Part shown: piece by piece, positions 13,101 through 23,832 of the stretch
Layout of the letters: every line of letters begins with the position of its first letter
How positions within the stretch are numbered: position 1 is the first letter of the stretch
Source: Fragum whitleyi
Lineage: Eukaryota; Mollusca; Bivalvia; Cardiida; Cardiidae
Assembly (NCBI GenBank): GCA_948146395.1
Contig: OX411546.1
Coordinates: 25,088,449-25,152,448, forward strand
Reading direction: 5' to 3'
Length of the DNA: 64,000 nucleotides
Notes under the pieces: model-generated
What the model was told of the DNA's origin: nothing
Seen by the model: the letters and a program-made list of their open reading frames with translations, nothing else
Databases searched by the model: none
Position numbers and translations under genes: made by a program

Positions 13101-16100
13101 GTTGGGAAAATGACGGCACAATAAATTTGCTTACTTCATTTCAATAACGGTATTATATGTTTCGCGGATTAACATGAATCAATAAATATCGTATTTCCTT
13201 GTTTTATCTTAAAAAGTCGGGCCATATTGTAAATAGAATATCAAATGAGTGCTAATGAATTAATTAAACTCGTCATCTAAAACAGATAAAATCACGGCGC
13301 AGCCTCGTTTTTTATCTGTTTATAGATGACTCGTTTGATAAATTGGGTATTCAATAACCACTCATTCAATATCCTCTATATATTTGTTCATTGGTTATAC
13401 CATTTCAGATCCGTGTAGGGTAATTTTCTATATGAACCAGCTTGTATATTCACTGGTTACAGACAATTAGAAATCAAGATAGTATTGAAATACGACAATT
13501 TCAAAATAATAAAATAATAAATCTCGAAAATATGGTTGGAAGAATTGACCCACACACTGAATGTGACAGTATTAAGGGAGGGGGGGGGGGAGATAATAAA
13601 TTATCATTATTATTATTATTTTGAATGGCGTTGTAGATATAAACTAGTCTTACACACAATATTTCGTACCAGTATTTTTTTCTTTCACAGTTTTCGTAGC
13701 AAAAAATACAAAACTTGTTCTTAGATTTGGAAATGTGTGTATTTTTAGACAATTAAGAATGGCCAAAGGGTACCATCACTAAAAATAACATATTTCAATA
13801 ATTTTGCAACTTATTTTTTCGAAGCGGCAAGATCAGTAAGGGATCCAGTCTATTTATTTCGAGTCTATAAATTATAAAATCGTTACTTTCCATGAATAAT
13901 CTTTCATTTTTGCTTGTAATGGTATGAAGTTCCCAGCTGTCAAATACTTTTGACCTTTATCTTTGATTGAATAAGACAATTATGTGGAATTCAAATGCGA
14001 AAATAGCTGACTTGAAATTGAAGAATAATTTTTAAGGCGTTACTAGATGCTCTATTTTTCGGAATGATTTTTTGCTAAATTCAGGAATATCAGTCGTTCT
14101 TTCCATGCATTACCAGGTTGATTCTTATAATTTTAAAGGCTTCAACATAATGAGGTCGATCCTCCAATTGATTTTACGAAAATTCTCAAAAATCATATTT
14201 TCCTTATCTGTGAAAGAGCAGCTTTAACTGGGCCACTCTCTGCGAGCGGAACATTCAAAGCAATAATAAATTTTGTCTATCTTTACTATTTGAAACGAAA
14301 TAATGTGTCCAACTACAAAAATAGAACAATCGTGCTTAGACGCAAAGGGACATGTTTAACCGGCCAGCTGTTTACAAGTACATTCTTATGACAATGCTAT
14401 TTATATTTTTTAAACTTATTCTACAGCCTATGATAAATATGGCGTTTTTCGAGCTAAATGTCGGTTGTCATTTGACAGACAAAAAGAATTCAAATGAGAA
14501 TGGCATCGATTTGATTGATCATTATTATCATTATCATTTATTTATCATTTATTTATCATTTATTTTTTTTTTAAGAAATGTTTTTGTTAAAAAGAAACAG
14601 ATATCAAAGCGCTAAAAGCGCTGAAGGCCTGGTTTATAAGGAGGCAAGGTGACATTTGAAGGCATGCACTTCAACTTTTGAATCTTTTTAGCAAGGCTTT
14701 TTTAGGCGAGGGAAACAAAGGGTTCCATTTACCTATAGGCATCGTAAGCCACATTCCGAACTCACTTCAAAGGAAAAATGTCGAACGGTATGCTCACTAT
14801 ATAGCGCTGGGTACGCCAAAAACACCTAATTCCCAAGGTATAGATTACTACGCCCGATATCGCTTTGCAGACAGGCGCAACTCGCGCTTTATAATTTTAG
14901 TTGAGTTGATTAGTTTGCTACTAGTCAGGCAATTTAGCCATTCGATCATTCCGTCTTACAATCGTAGTAATGCTGTTTTTCTAGGGGAACAAGCTCGTCG
15001 GCTCTTTCTTTTACATTGAATTGAATTCCATAAAGAAGTTGTATTCTGTGGGAACACAAGAAATTGATAGGGTCAACTTCTCCCTTTCCCACAATATGGT
15101 CAACCCTATACTCATGCCCCATTATTTTTTAATTTCTTTCCTAGAAATTAAACTCAAATTACACTCATGTTGATTTATTGTCTGCAAACTGTTCCAAGTT
15201 GGCCCAATCTAAAATTTTGTCGTCTGTATAAAGGTTTGAGGATGAGACAATGCTTTTATTTTTTTCTAATTTAGATGAAACCGTTACAAGACAACAATTT
15301 TTTATACAGGTCGAAATTGTAAAGGGTTTCAGATCACATACAATGTGTGGGCAAATTAGTAAAATTTGTAGCAGAAAGGGTAGATAATATTAGGGAGAAA
15401 GGAGAAAGTGTTAGCTAGCAGCATTTTCTTCTTTTCCCTATTAGCTAGGTCACCCGTCAAGATCAAATATAAAAGCTTTGTATCTTTAACACAGCGGTGA
15501 TTTTGGCAGTGATAAGTAAGAAAATATCTGGTATACGTGATAAGGACAAGGTGAATAATCAAGGTTATATTCCAGAAAATTGACCTCGTGTGTTGTATCG
15601 TCTATTGAGTTCCTTCGCCTACAGTACTATCCGTACTTTGATTCTAGCACAGCGCAGTGATATGTAAGCACTGCGTTGGGCACAAAAGCACTTCGTTTCG
15701 TACAAAAATTGATGACGTAAACTAGACCTATTTTTTTGCGCGCGTGTAAGCACAAAAAACTACGTAGTGCACACCTTGTTCAGTTTTTTACTCGATTATC
15801 TTATTCCTAGGCAATTTTCAGGATACAGGGTTGGAACCGAGAGAGATGAATCTAAGTTGTAGGAACTTGTTTCCCCATCGATGTAAAATAAATAGGTTAC
15901 ACACATTATTCGTCTTTCTTGCTGCACATGCCGTAACCTTCGTCGCAACTTATTTCTTTAAATATTTATTTGTTCAAAATTAGCAAGTATTGTTCCCTTG
16001 CGGTAGAAATGACGAAAATTACTTTGTTTACTAGAATGTGTTTTATAAACAAAAACTAACTCGGGACAACTTGCAATCGAAAGCTAATTTCTCGAGGTTT

Positions 16101-17214
16101 TTTATTCTTAATGTGCAAATATCAAAGTAGCAAGACTCTTATCCGCTGTTCTGTTCTCACTTCAAAATTTTGCATACACAAATTAAATAAGAAATATATA
16201 TATTCTATATATTATACACAAATTAAATAAGAAATATATATATCATTATGATTATCATTATGATTATTATTGACCTGAAATTTTAAAAGGAACTTCTAAA
16301 TGCTATTGACGTTCAGTCCAGTCCTCGAGTGAAATTAAGATTTTAAAAGAGATTCAATATAAGTTTAAACAATAGAGACATGAATCATAGAGTCGCGGGG
16401 AAGTTATAAACATCAAAGGATGTATAGACAGAAAAAATGACTTTTGGAATAAGGCTTCTCAAAATAGTTCTAACATTCACGGGCCCTCTTATATTCTAAA
16501 AGATGTGTCTAATTTGTACATTACCGTGAGGGTTCCTTTCTTTATTGAAAATTCAATGTTGAAAGTTCCGAAGCCTTGAATTTCGCGGAGCATGAGGTTT
16601 TATTTATTGTTGTTTTTTTGTGAATGATTTTGGAATGATTTAGGAATGAATTTGAATGAGTGTGAGGAGCTAGTTTTGAGTGAATTTAATGGGAGGTAAT
16701 CCTTTATCGCAAATTTTGTTCAGGATGAACAAAATTAGCGATATTGATTACCTCCCTTTAATAAAAAGTATATTCAAGTTCTATACATAGCTTCCTATTT
16801 CTTCAAGAACCTATGAAACGCTGACAATTTGAAATATGTCAATGAAATCGCGATCTTTCTATATCAAAGATTATTTTGAATGACGTTGTTGTTTCTATAT
16901 TTGGCAATGGGTTTGAGCGTTTTTGAATGGTTTGAGTGAGTGTTTGGAATGAATGATTGGAGCGCTGAATGAGCGATTTAGAATGGTTTTGATCGAGATA
17001 AATGTCAATTTCACGATGTTTTTAACTGTATGCATCGGCGTCGTATCCTTATTTTTTTGTATTTGGGAGAAATCTATTAATTTGTCTTGTTTAATCAAAT
17101 TTATTTATTTATTTATTTATACATTTATTCATTTATTTACATTTATTTACATTTAATTACACGTATTTATTTATTTATTTATCAATTTATTTATTTATTC
17201 ATTTATTTATTCAT

Positions 17215-17245
<31 letters not shown>

Positions 17246-20200
17246 TTTTTTATCTATTTATTTATTTATTTTTGTAAAGAAACATTGATTTTTGTGAAAT
17301 AACAATTAAAGTTAGAATAGTGTGCACTTATTTCAATGTCAATGTCGTGCTTTTGTGGTCAATTAACGTATAATTGTTCATGTTTTGCCTTTCATGTGAC
17401 GTGATTAATGCGTCCACGTCACGGCACGTCTGATTCATACGACAACGTTAATGCTGATTATCGTTTAACATTTTGTTATATATCATACGCTTTTCAAAAT
17501 GATTGTCATTCAATTAGTGATAAGAATATCATGACCATGCGAATGATTTTGGAATGAAAGATGAATGAGTTGGATAAGCGAGCTTTGATTGAAACTAAAT
17601 GATAGTTCAAAATGAACGAAATAAGCGATATTTTCTCCCTTATAAAAAATCTCCTTGGTGTTTTATAATTAAATTTTAGTATCTTAAAGGACCAATTATT
17701 ACGCTCCAAAATCCTCGCCGGCAAATAAAATTATATTTTTGAAAAAAAAAAATGAGAAACGTTATGAACAATTTCGGCGCTTCTTTAAAAGGAAGACAGT
17801 TCGAATTGAAACTCACGGTGCTAGATCTATTACAAACATCTTGACGGAATTCCCAGATGGCCCTTTTCGTGTGACTGATCAAATTATTATTCATCTTTAG
17901 CGAAATAGTTTAAATTTACATAAATGAGAACATTAGTGTCATAGTCAGATGGAAATTATCTTTAAGTTACTGAAATTAAGACTATTCTTTATTCTGGCTA
18001 TAATGAATTCAAATAAATACTTTTATATTTCTAAATGCAGACGACAACCTAATTAAAGAATCATATGATACGAAACTAAATGTCGAGGGAATCAAAATAG
18101 GTAATATGAATAGAAGTTAAGATCTTAAATTATTTTTTTTTTAATTCTTTTTAAAGAGTTGAAACATAATCTATAGAACGTTGATCTCAAACTTAGGTTT
18201 CCGAGATCTGATATTCAATACATAAAGTTCCAACCCAGCAGTTTTCGGAGAAAACACGAGGTATAACTACAATGTAAAGCTTTTGTCGTCTTTTGGTGGA
18301 TTAGGTTTAGTCACTTTTCAACGGTTACGCTAATAAGTACATGCTGCAGGTACATATCTAATTAAGAATGTACATCTTAATGATATACAAGTATATCCCA
18401 TTATCTTGTCAAATAAGCGTGCTTTGTTTAATTGATAATTTAATAGTAAATTAAGCCATTCATTTTCACGAATTAGACGACCCTTATATTTAAGAGACGA
18501 AGCCAGAATTCTTTTAATTCATGAAAGTATGAAACTGAAAACCTAATCACACTGTACACGCGAAGCAGATTAACTAAAATTAAATTATGAAGTATTAATT
18601 TCAAGTCATTTCAATCAAAATAGATAACCCCTTTAACCACTAAATAGTATAAAATGCAGTCTGTGGCATAATGCTTCATTCAAACAGTCAAAATATAACA
18701 AGTACCGCCTACGGGTGCCTACGCTCGGCTGTCTAGTGCTTGATGGTGGGAAAAATCTAAGTCGAAAAAGGGGCATAATTTGTTCAAAATGCAATATAGT
18801 TATCCCCCTTGATAGTATAGGTTGCTCTTTTGATGGTGAACATGTGTGCCAAGTTTCAAGTAAATGCTTTCAGTAGAACCAGAGATATCACAAAATGTCA
18901 AAGTTTTCGCATGACGTCGACGACCACGACGACAACTACGACGACACGAAGGCTATAGCAATACCTCGGGTTTTCTCCGAAAACAGCCGAGCTAAAAATC
19001 TGAAACAACTGAAGATTTACTCTTTCTCGTTGAATTTTAAGTTTTGAATATGATATAACCTTTAGTTTCTAATCTTATAGGGCTGTCACACCTTAACGTT
19101 TTAGCCAGCGTGTGCGGAACGTGTTGGATTTTTTATAACACGCTGCGAACACGTCGGGTACGCTATGGACACGTTCCGCACACGCTATCGGCACGCTGTA
19201 ACACGTTGGCATACGTTGCGATACGCTGAGTATCTCATAAAATTTTGTGCATGCTTAAAATTTCTCAGCGTGTGCCGAAGGTGTTGGAACACGCTCCGCA
19301 CACGTTCCGCACACGTTCCGAACACGCTCAGCACGCTAGAGACACGCAAGGAGCTCGTTCACTTACGCTACGGACACGGTAGAAACACGTTCGCAAAAAG
19401 TTTAACGTGCTTCGAGCGTGTCTCCAGCGTACTGGGAACGTGTGCATGGCATGTCTTCAGCGTACTGAACGTGTGTCTAGCGCGTTGCCAGCGAGTTCAC
19501 AGCGTGTATCTGGCGTATGACAGCGTTTCAGTTTTCAATGAAAATATAAAAGTTTCACTGAATGTTTGTCTTGAATTTCTACCATCAGCTTCTCGTAAAT
19601 AAATTAATTTGTGCATGTACGTGTGTAAGACCCTTTTGACATGTTCATATCTGCATGTTTCCTCATGACCAGTCTAAGAATGACTTGAAAACTCGATCAT
19701 AAGAAGCATTCTCTATATTTGACGATGAACGATTTCGTTCAAGTCATAAAAATAAAACTTATGTTATGTTATGTTATGTTATAAGCTGTTTGTCTTTTCT
19801 TCCATATAAATCCTTTACGGATTTTCTTAATTCCTTAGATTGTCGAGGTGGAGAATGTAGCCTAAATGTGTATTAAACATTGCGTTTATAGCTTTACAAG
19901 TGCGTCTGCTCTTTGGTTAGAATAACAATATGTTCGCGAAAATTCAAACATTCATTCGTCTCATTTGATCATTATCAATATACCAAAAAGACAAGTACAT
20001 CGTTGTACCTAGTGGACATAATACAAGACGTGTTTTACTCTATTCTGCTCTGTTCAGAATATTTGATTCTATTATATGTACTACAAGTTTGATATTTGGT
20101 ACACCTTTTCCCCCTTAATATAGGACTAGCTTTTCAAGATTAAGAGAGGTTGAAGAAAGTCATCCTACATGGTAGAGCATATGGAGGAAGAGAGGAGTGC

Positions 20201-21219
20201 ATTATGACAAGTAGTTTCTTACCCTTTCGCAATATTTTTCGAGTGAAAAGTACTAGAAGCTTTAATCAGCCTGTAATCTTATAAGTTTGTTATATGCATG
20301 TTTTCATATGTAACAGGTGCCAGTGTATTTTTCTTTTCGTCTTTTCCTATTTTTCTTTTACATGAACCAACAAACTTTGAATTTGAATATGTGTAGTGGC
20401 CGGTGGCCTGTTTAAATATTCAAAGAATGAATTTTAAGTGGTAATTGCTTGCAGAATTTATATTTACATCCAAAACACGCTGCGAACACGTTATAACACG
20501 CTAGAAGCGCGTTACAAACACGCTAAACACGTTCTGATGACGTTACGAGAACGTTGGACACTCGCTCAACAACGTTGGTATACGCTGACATACGCTATCA
20601 ACACGTTCTGGACACGTTTCTAACGCGTTACTCACACGTTCAAACTCGCTATGAACACGCTACAAGCGCGTCGTGAATTGACAAAAAGAAATGTAGGTCA
20701 GCGTATGCCGACGTTTTGCGGACTTAGTCACTTTCTCAAACGCGTTAGGCACACGCTGGCTAAAACGTTGAGGTGTGACAGGGCCATTAGGAAATTTCTA
20801 GATACATATTTCGTTATTCCCGATTTTAAATTATCTACTGTTACAGCAAGGCGTATGGACCAAATTATCATAACCACGAAAATTTGTAACTAAAACCGCA
20901 ATGCAGACAACCACAGACATTTTAATGAATCAACAAATTAAGGAAGTTTTTTGTACACATACGTTTTTTTTGTGTGTGTGTTTTTTTTTTTTTTTTTTTT
21001 TTTTCATTTAGTAAAATCCTAGGACTTATAATGTCAAACTAAGACAACAAGTTTGTTTCTTTTTTAAATCTACTTAAATGCACCAGGTGTCTTACAGTTT
21101 GGACGCCAAAAAGACATACAGAAAGACAAATTAAACTTACCGCCCGTGGTAACGTAGATAACAAAAAACACGCCCAGCAATAAAATGACACCGGACAGGT
21201 CGGCAAAATGTACTTTCAT
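9026..21219 (-). CDS. Carbohydrate sulfotransferase, HNK-1ST/CHST8-14 family (three-exon model)
   Basis: The predicted type II Golgi membrane enzyme would move sulfate from PAPS to a sugar hydroxyl on glycoprotein or proteoglycan glycans. The coding exons are 21219-21141, 12197-11935 and 10174-9026, joining in phases 1 and 0 to give 496 residues and a stop. Residues about 9-24 form a hydrophobic signal anchor. Residues 27-114 are a basic, low-complexity stem. The catalytic domain follows, with the 5'-phosphosulfate loop CNIPKVSSSFWKRTL (about 167-181) and the 3'-phosphate motif FVRDPYARLYSGY (about 230-242). Both motifs, and the overall length, fit family PF03567. Exact acceptor specificity (GalNAc-4, dermatan or HNK-1 type) cannot be read from the sequence. 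The exon joins are inferred from splice signals and phase. The family call is strong. Confidence 0.85.
10258..10398. mobile_element. Hairpin MITE, TAATACGTACT family (copy 1)
   Basis: The ends TAATACTTACTTAA and CAGTACGTATTA are inverted. Inside, TTTTGTATGAAAAAAATAT and its near-complement form a long hairpin. A second copy is at 23690-23832. It sits in intron 2 of the sulfotransferase gene. Its termini and size suggest a Tc1/mariner-type MITE, which is an inference. Confidence 0.6.
10750..11212. mobile_element. MITE, ACATCGTGAAATTGAC family (copy 1)
   Basis: The left end GTTAAGTAACATCGTGAATT matches the inverted right end AATTTCACGATGTTTATAAC. Internal sequence contains TTAGTGATATTGATTTATCTCCC, a counterpart of the core of copies at about 16619-17030 and 28315-28746. 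The copy is diverged and broken by poly-T and poly-G runs. Confidence 0.55.
11400..11880. other. Intronic repeat debris
   Basis: CAGGTCCTT/AGGACCTG blocks occur in both orientations near 11550, 11777, 11806 and 11820. A hairpin near 11677-11712 (AAGAAGAAATTGCTTGTC...) matches the core of the TTAA MITEs at 25307 and 41462. No complete element could be bounded. Confidence 0.35.
11935..12197 (-). CDS. Sulfotransferase exon 2 (stem region)
   Basis: This exon gives 263 bp between the acceptor AAATTGCAG and the donor TCT|GTAAGT (minus strand). Entering in phase 1 from exon 1, it reads open to a phase-0 end that joins exon 3 in frame. The peptide is charged and basic, with many K, R, E and S residues, as expected for a Golgi stem. 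There is no domain to confirm it, so support is the splice signals and phase agreement. Confidence 0.7.
12240..12540. mobile_element. MITE, CCCGTCACGCG family (diverged copy)
   Basis: TGATTTTCTGAATCCAGAAT and ATCATTGTACCTTCCT match the interior of the better copy at 36819-37114 (TCTAGAATGATCAATCTACC). The terminal repeats are too eroded to place exactly. Confidence 0.4.
12999..13380 (+). mobile_element. ~390-bp interspersed repeat with ATGCAAATGAGCT core (copy 1)
   Basis: It shares ordered blocks with 48526-48919 and, inverted, with 29370-29718: the ATGCAAATGAGCTAAGAA block, TATGTTTCGCGGA, a GGGCCATATTGTAAATAGAATAT-like block, and a terminal CTCATTCAATATCCTCTAT. A short hairpin (AACAGATAAAA...CTCGTTTTTTATCTGTT) lies near its right end. 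Class is unknown. Confidence 0.6.
13381..16618. other. Intronic sequence, no gene seen
   Basis: This part of sulfotransferase intron 1 contains a G10 run near 13579, an (ATTTATC)n patch near 14530-14566, and an approximately 39-bp tandem duplication (ACACAAATTAAATAAGAAAT) at about 16176-16243. The open frame at 14678-15019 has no recognisable domain. No other feature is supported. Confidence 0.4.
16619..17030 (+). mobile_element. MITE, ACATCGTGAAATTGAC family (copy 2)
   Basis: The body reads GTGAATGATTTTGGAATGAT, GGGAGGTAATC, ATTTTGTTCAGGATGAACAA and ends GTCAATTTCACGATG...TAACTGT. It is nearly colinear with the copy at 28315-28746. The left terminal repeat is eroded. Confidence 0.65.
17099..17275. 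repeat. (TTTA)n microsatellite
   Basis: A long ATTT/TTTA tetranucleotide array with occasional C and A interruptions. The open frames across it are repeat artefacts. Confidence 0.9.
17280..18696. other. Intronic sequence, no gene seen
   Basis: A fragment near 17536-17640 (GAATGATTTTGGAATGAA, TTCAAAATGAACGAAATAAG) belongs to the ACATCGTGAAATTGAC MITE family. Nothing else is recognised. Confidence 0.35.
18697..18998 (+). mobile_element. Helentron-like non-autonomous element, subfamily B
   Basis: The 5' tip AACAAG is followed by a small hairpin (ACCGCCTACGGGTGCC-like) and the subterminal GCTCGGCTGT (18723-18732). An ACG-rich microsatellite (GACGACCACGACGACAAC) follows, then a 3' hairpin CTCGGGTTTTCTCCGAAAAC, then ACAGCCGAGC (18983-18992) and a TAAAAA end. 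The two subterminal 10-mers are perfect reverse complements. This matches the DINE-1/HINE layout known for Helentron-derived elements. No coding sequence. It is 302 bp and lies in sulfotransferase intron 1. Confidence 0.65.
19079..20785. mobile_element. DNA transposon with CACGTT/CACGCT subterminal arrays
   Basis: Terminal inverted repeats of about 35 bp (CTGTCACACCTTAACGTTTT left, its near-complement right) bound 1.7 kb. Inside each end (about 19080-19520 and 20470-20785) the hexamers CACGTT, CACGCT and their complements recur every few bases. The middle (about 19600-20440) lacks them. Such arrays resemble transposase-binding sites. The target duplication is not clear and no transposase is present. 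The 145-aa open frame at 19165-19602 is a by-product of the repeats. Confidence 0.7.
19758..19783. repeat. (TTATG)n microsatellite
   Basis: About five copies of a TTATG pentamer inside the central part of the 19079-20785 transposon. Confidence 0.8.
21141..21219 (-). CDS. Sulfotransferase exon 1 (start and signal anchor)
   Basis: The first coding exon starts at the ATG with complement at 21217-21219. It encodes a short head and a hydrophobic stretch (GVILLLGVFFVIYV), then the donor GGGCG|GTAAGT in phase 1. The length, the hydrophobic segment and the phase match to exon 2 fit the N-terminus of a type II Golgi sulfotransferase. The link to exon 3 spans an intron of about 8.9 kb and is inferred. 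Confidence 0.7.
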
Positions 21220-22390
21220 TGTCCCCGCTTACCCTGTGACAACCGCCTGTCATCTCAATAACAACGAACACAGCCCTGTGAGCTACTAGTCTCCCAGACT
21301 CCAGCTGTATAAAGTCACGTAAAATACAAAATGTAGATCTTTTTTCCCCTTTCAGTTCTCTTGTAAATATTATCCCTTAGATTTACTTGCTGGATAAATC
21401 TATACATCAACAACGTTATGTGAGTAAGAAGGTTTATAACCTTGACCACTGGTATACGATTTGTTCATCAATGTCACAGTAATTTCATATTTATATGTTT
21501 TTGTCGATAAATCAGATTAGTTTTTGTGGGTAACGTAGATCGATGGCTCCTGACCGCATACTTACATTCAGCATTAGACGTTGAATCACCGGTTTTTATC
21601 GATCAACGTAAATTCTTTTTGTTATTTTCCCCTACACTTTTTTTATATAACACAACACTTTATGGCTGCCTGAATAAAGAATACGAGAATAAGCCACGAA
21701 ATTTAGTTAGTTTTTAGAAGTACATCACAAACTGAGCTACATGTATTTAACTAGCCCATTATATAACACTTGTCAACTTGTAGTTTTACACTACCGAATT
21801 TAACAAAACACAATGCATAACTCAGACACGCAACAACTCAAAACCACAAATTACAGCGAAATACGTTTTACTGCATTGTCTGTCCGAAAAAGGCACTATC
21901 AAATGAGCCTATTGATTCGACCTTTTACATAAAACTCCTTGACAGAAAATGCCTCTTATAAAACTCTGGTAGTCCAATGTGTTATGTCCATACGATGGAT
22001 GTCCAGTGATCTCCTGTTTTCCAGTGGTTGATCGCTGTTGTGTTTTGTTTTACGAATGACAGTAGGTCCGGCCTTAATTAATTAACGATGACACTTTGAT
22101 TTGTTTGTCATAGGACTATGCATGCGTAACCAACCCTTCTCCGAACTGAAATATATAACCATGCATAACTTCAAATCGAATAAATTTAAGAGATGGGGGA
22201 AACAAATTTTTATTTGTGGCGGTATCAACCCAAAACTCCAATCACACTCAAATTCATGTATATGAGCGTGTTTAAGATTACAGTTTTGGACCAGTTTCAC
22301 TAAACACCTTACGATCTTTTTTGCTTATTTAAAAGAAATAAGTTACGTCTACAGTATAAACGAAATATGGAATTCTGTCATGTATCATCT
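21220..22390. other. Upstream region of sulfotransferase gene
   Basis: Presumed promoter and 5' UTR for the minus-strand gene. No TATA box was assigned with confidence. No other feature was recognised. Confidence 0.3.
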
Positions 22391-22423
22391 CATTAGAATC
22401 GTCTTCTTAAGACGATTCTAATG
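22391..22423. repeat. Perfect 15-bp hairpin
   Basis: CATTAGAATCGTCTT and its exact reverse complement flank a 3-base loop. No surrounding inverted repeat was found, so its nature is unknown. Confidence 0.8.
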
Positions 22424-23689
22424 ACATATTGCAAATCAGAATCTGACAATTAATTAAAAACACCAGAGACGCTCTGTGATTTTGACTTACGATTAGTTTT
22501 TTTGTAATTGCCAAGGTCGAAACTTTTCTATACCGAACAACAAAAATAACGCACCACTTACTCTTTTAGATGTAACCTTTTCCACAATCGAAAGTTTGGA
22601 GAAATAGTATACCAAAATAAACGATAACCAATTATTGATTTGTGACAATGTAAATGATAATGTATACATTCGAATTGAAGAGTTACAAACTCAAGGAGGC
22701 GACAACCCCCAGAATCAAAAATTTTGAAACTAGAGCCAGTTTTCATCGCTCAGGAAAAGTCATTAGCGTGTGAGTTCATATGCAATATTGCTCTCAAAGA
22801 ATGTCCGATACGTGGATCTCAGAATTTTACCATGAGAAACTCCCAACGAGGCCATTCATTTGCTCTACATGCTGCCTCAATCTGACTAAAAACCTTGGGG
22901 TTTCGCGATCTTTTTTAACCCTCATTGTAAGCTCGATTCTGAAACCCTCGGTTTTTTTTTAGATAAGTCCGGTGGGTGAAAGAGTAGGTATTGGTACAGC
23001 TTTAAGAAGGTGTTTGTGAAGACAGACCATAATGGCATGGGATGAATGGACCATTACATTGAGTTGCTAACGGGTTTACCTATGGTTCTTGCTAATGAAA
23101 AAGTTGATAGTCGGCTCAAAAACCTCATTTTTGTGGTTCATTGTCATCACTAGTCCACGAAAACCTGCAAAACTTTTACTTAAAGAGTAACGAATTTCCG
23201 GTCATAACACATTACAATGCAGACTCCCAATCCTGTTTGCATCCAATTTACAGTGCCGATAGTTGTTTAAATCGCAGTATTAACAATAGTCGAGCTATGA
23301 CACCCCATGACATGTGCAAGTTTCCTTAATTTTAATGACGTAAATGAATCTGTTCAGTATGACCATGCCGCGATGATGCTCCCAAATTCAAGTTTTTGCT
23401 TCCGCCAGACTCAAAGACTTGGCTTGATCTGATAAACGTTTAAACGGTTTTTCGTTACCACCTCGACCAACTTTAGTTTCGTATGATGCATTCGATCGGT
23501 CGTACAAGCAGAAAACATGTTTATCTTATAACTATACACATTTCTGTGTGATAACAACCCATATGATATTTTTTATGATATCACATAGTTATTTTTAGAA
23601 CAATAATATCATGCAGTTATTTTTAGAAACTTGCATTTCTGTTTGAAACATCGACGAAAACAAGACAAAAAGAGGTTATAAGATAAATA
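22424..23689. other. Intergenic, nothing recognised
   Basis: AT-rich sequence with short unrelated open frames and no supported feature. Confidence 0.4.
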
Positions 23690-23832
23690 TAATACGTACT
23701 AAGTGTATTGTATGAAAAAATATCTAACTCGGTTGTGAGAATTGATAATTGTCTCGGCAGAGCCTCGACAATGATCAATTCTCCAAACCTCGTTAGATAT
23801 TTTTTCTCATACAAAACACTAAGTACGTATTA
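23690..23832. mobile_element. Hairpin MITE, TAATACGTACT family (copy 2)
   Basis: The termini TAATACGTACTAAGTG and its near-complement ACTAAGTACGTATTA bound two long arms (TTGTATGAAAAAATATCTAA and complement) around GTCTCGGCAGAGCCTCGAC. It is better preserved than copy 1 at 10258-10398. TA dinucleotides flank it. Confidence 0.7.

Noticed and set aside
14678..15019. 113-aa open frame in intron 1 of the sulfotransferase gene
   Set aside because: Unlike a known domain, starts at a non-ATG-like position, no splice or promoter context; left unassigned.
17087..17302. Open frame rich in Ile, Tyr, Leu and Phe
   Set aside because: Translation of the (TTTA)n microsatellite.
19165..19602. 145-aa open frame
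   Set aside because: Made of CACGTT/CACGCT hexamers in a transposon end; no domain and biased composition.
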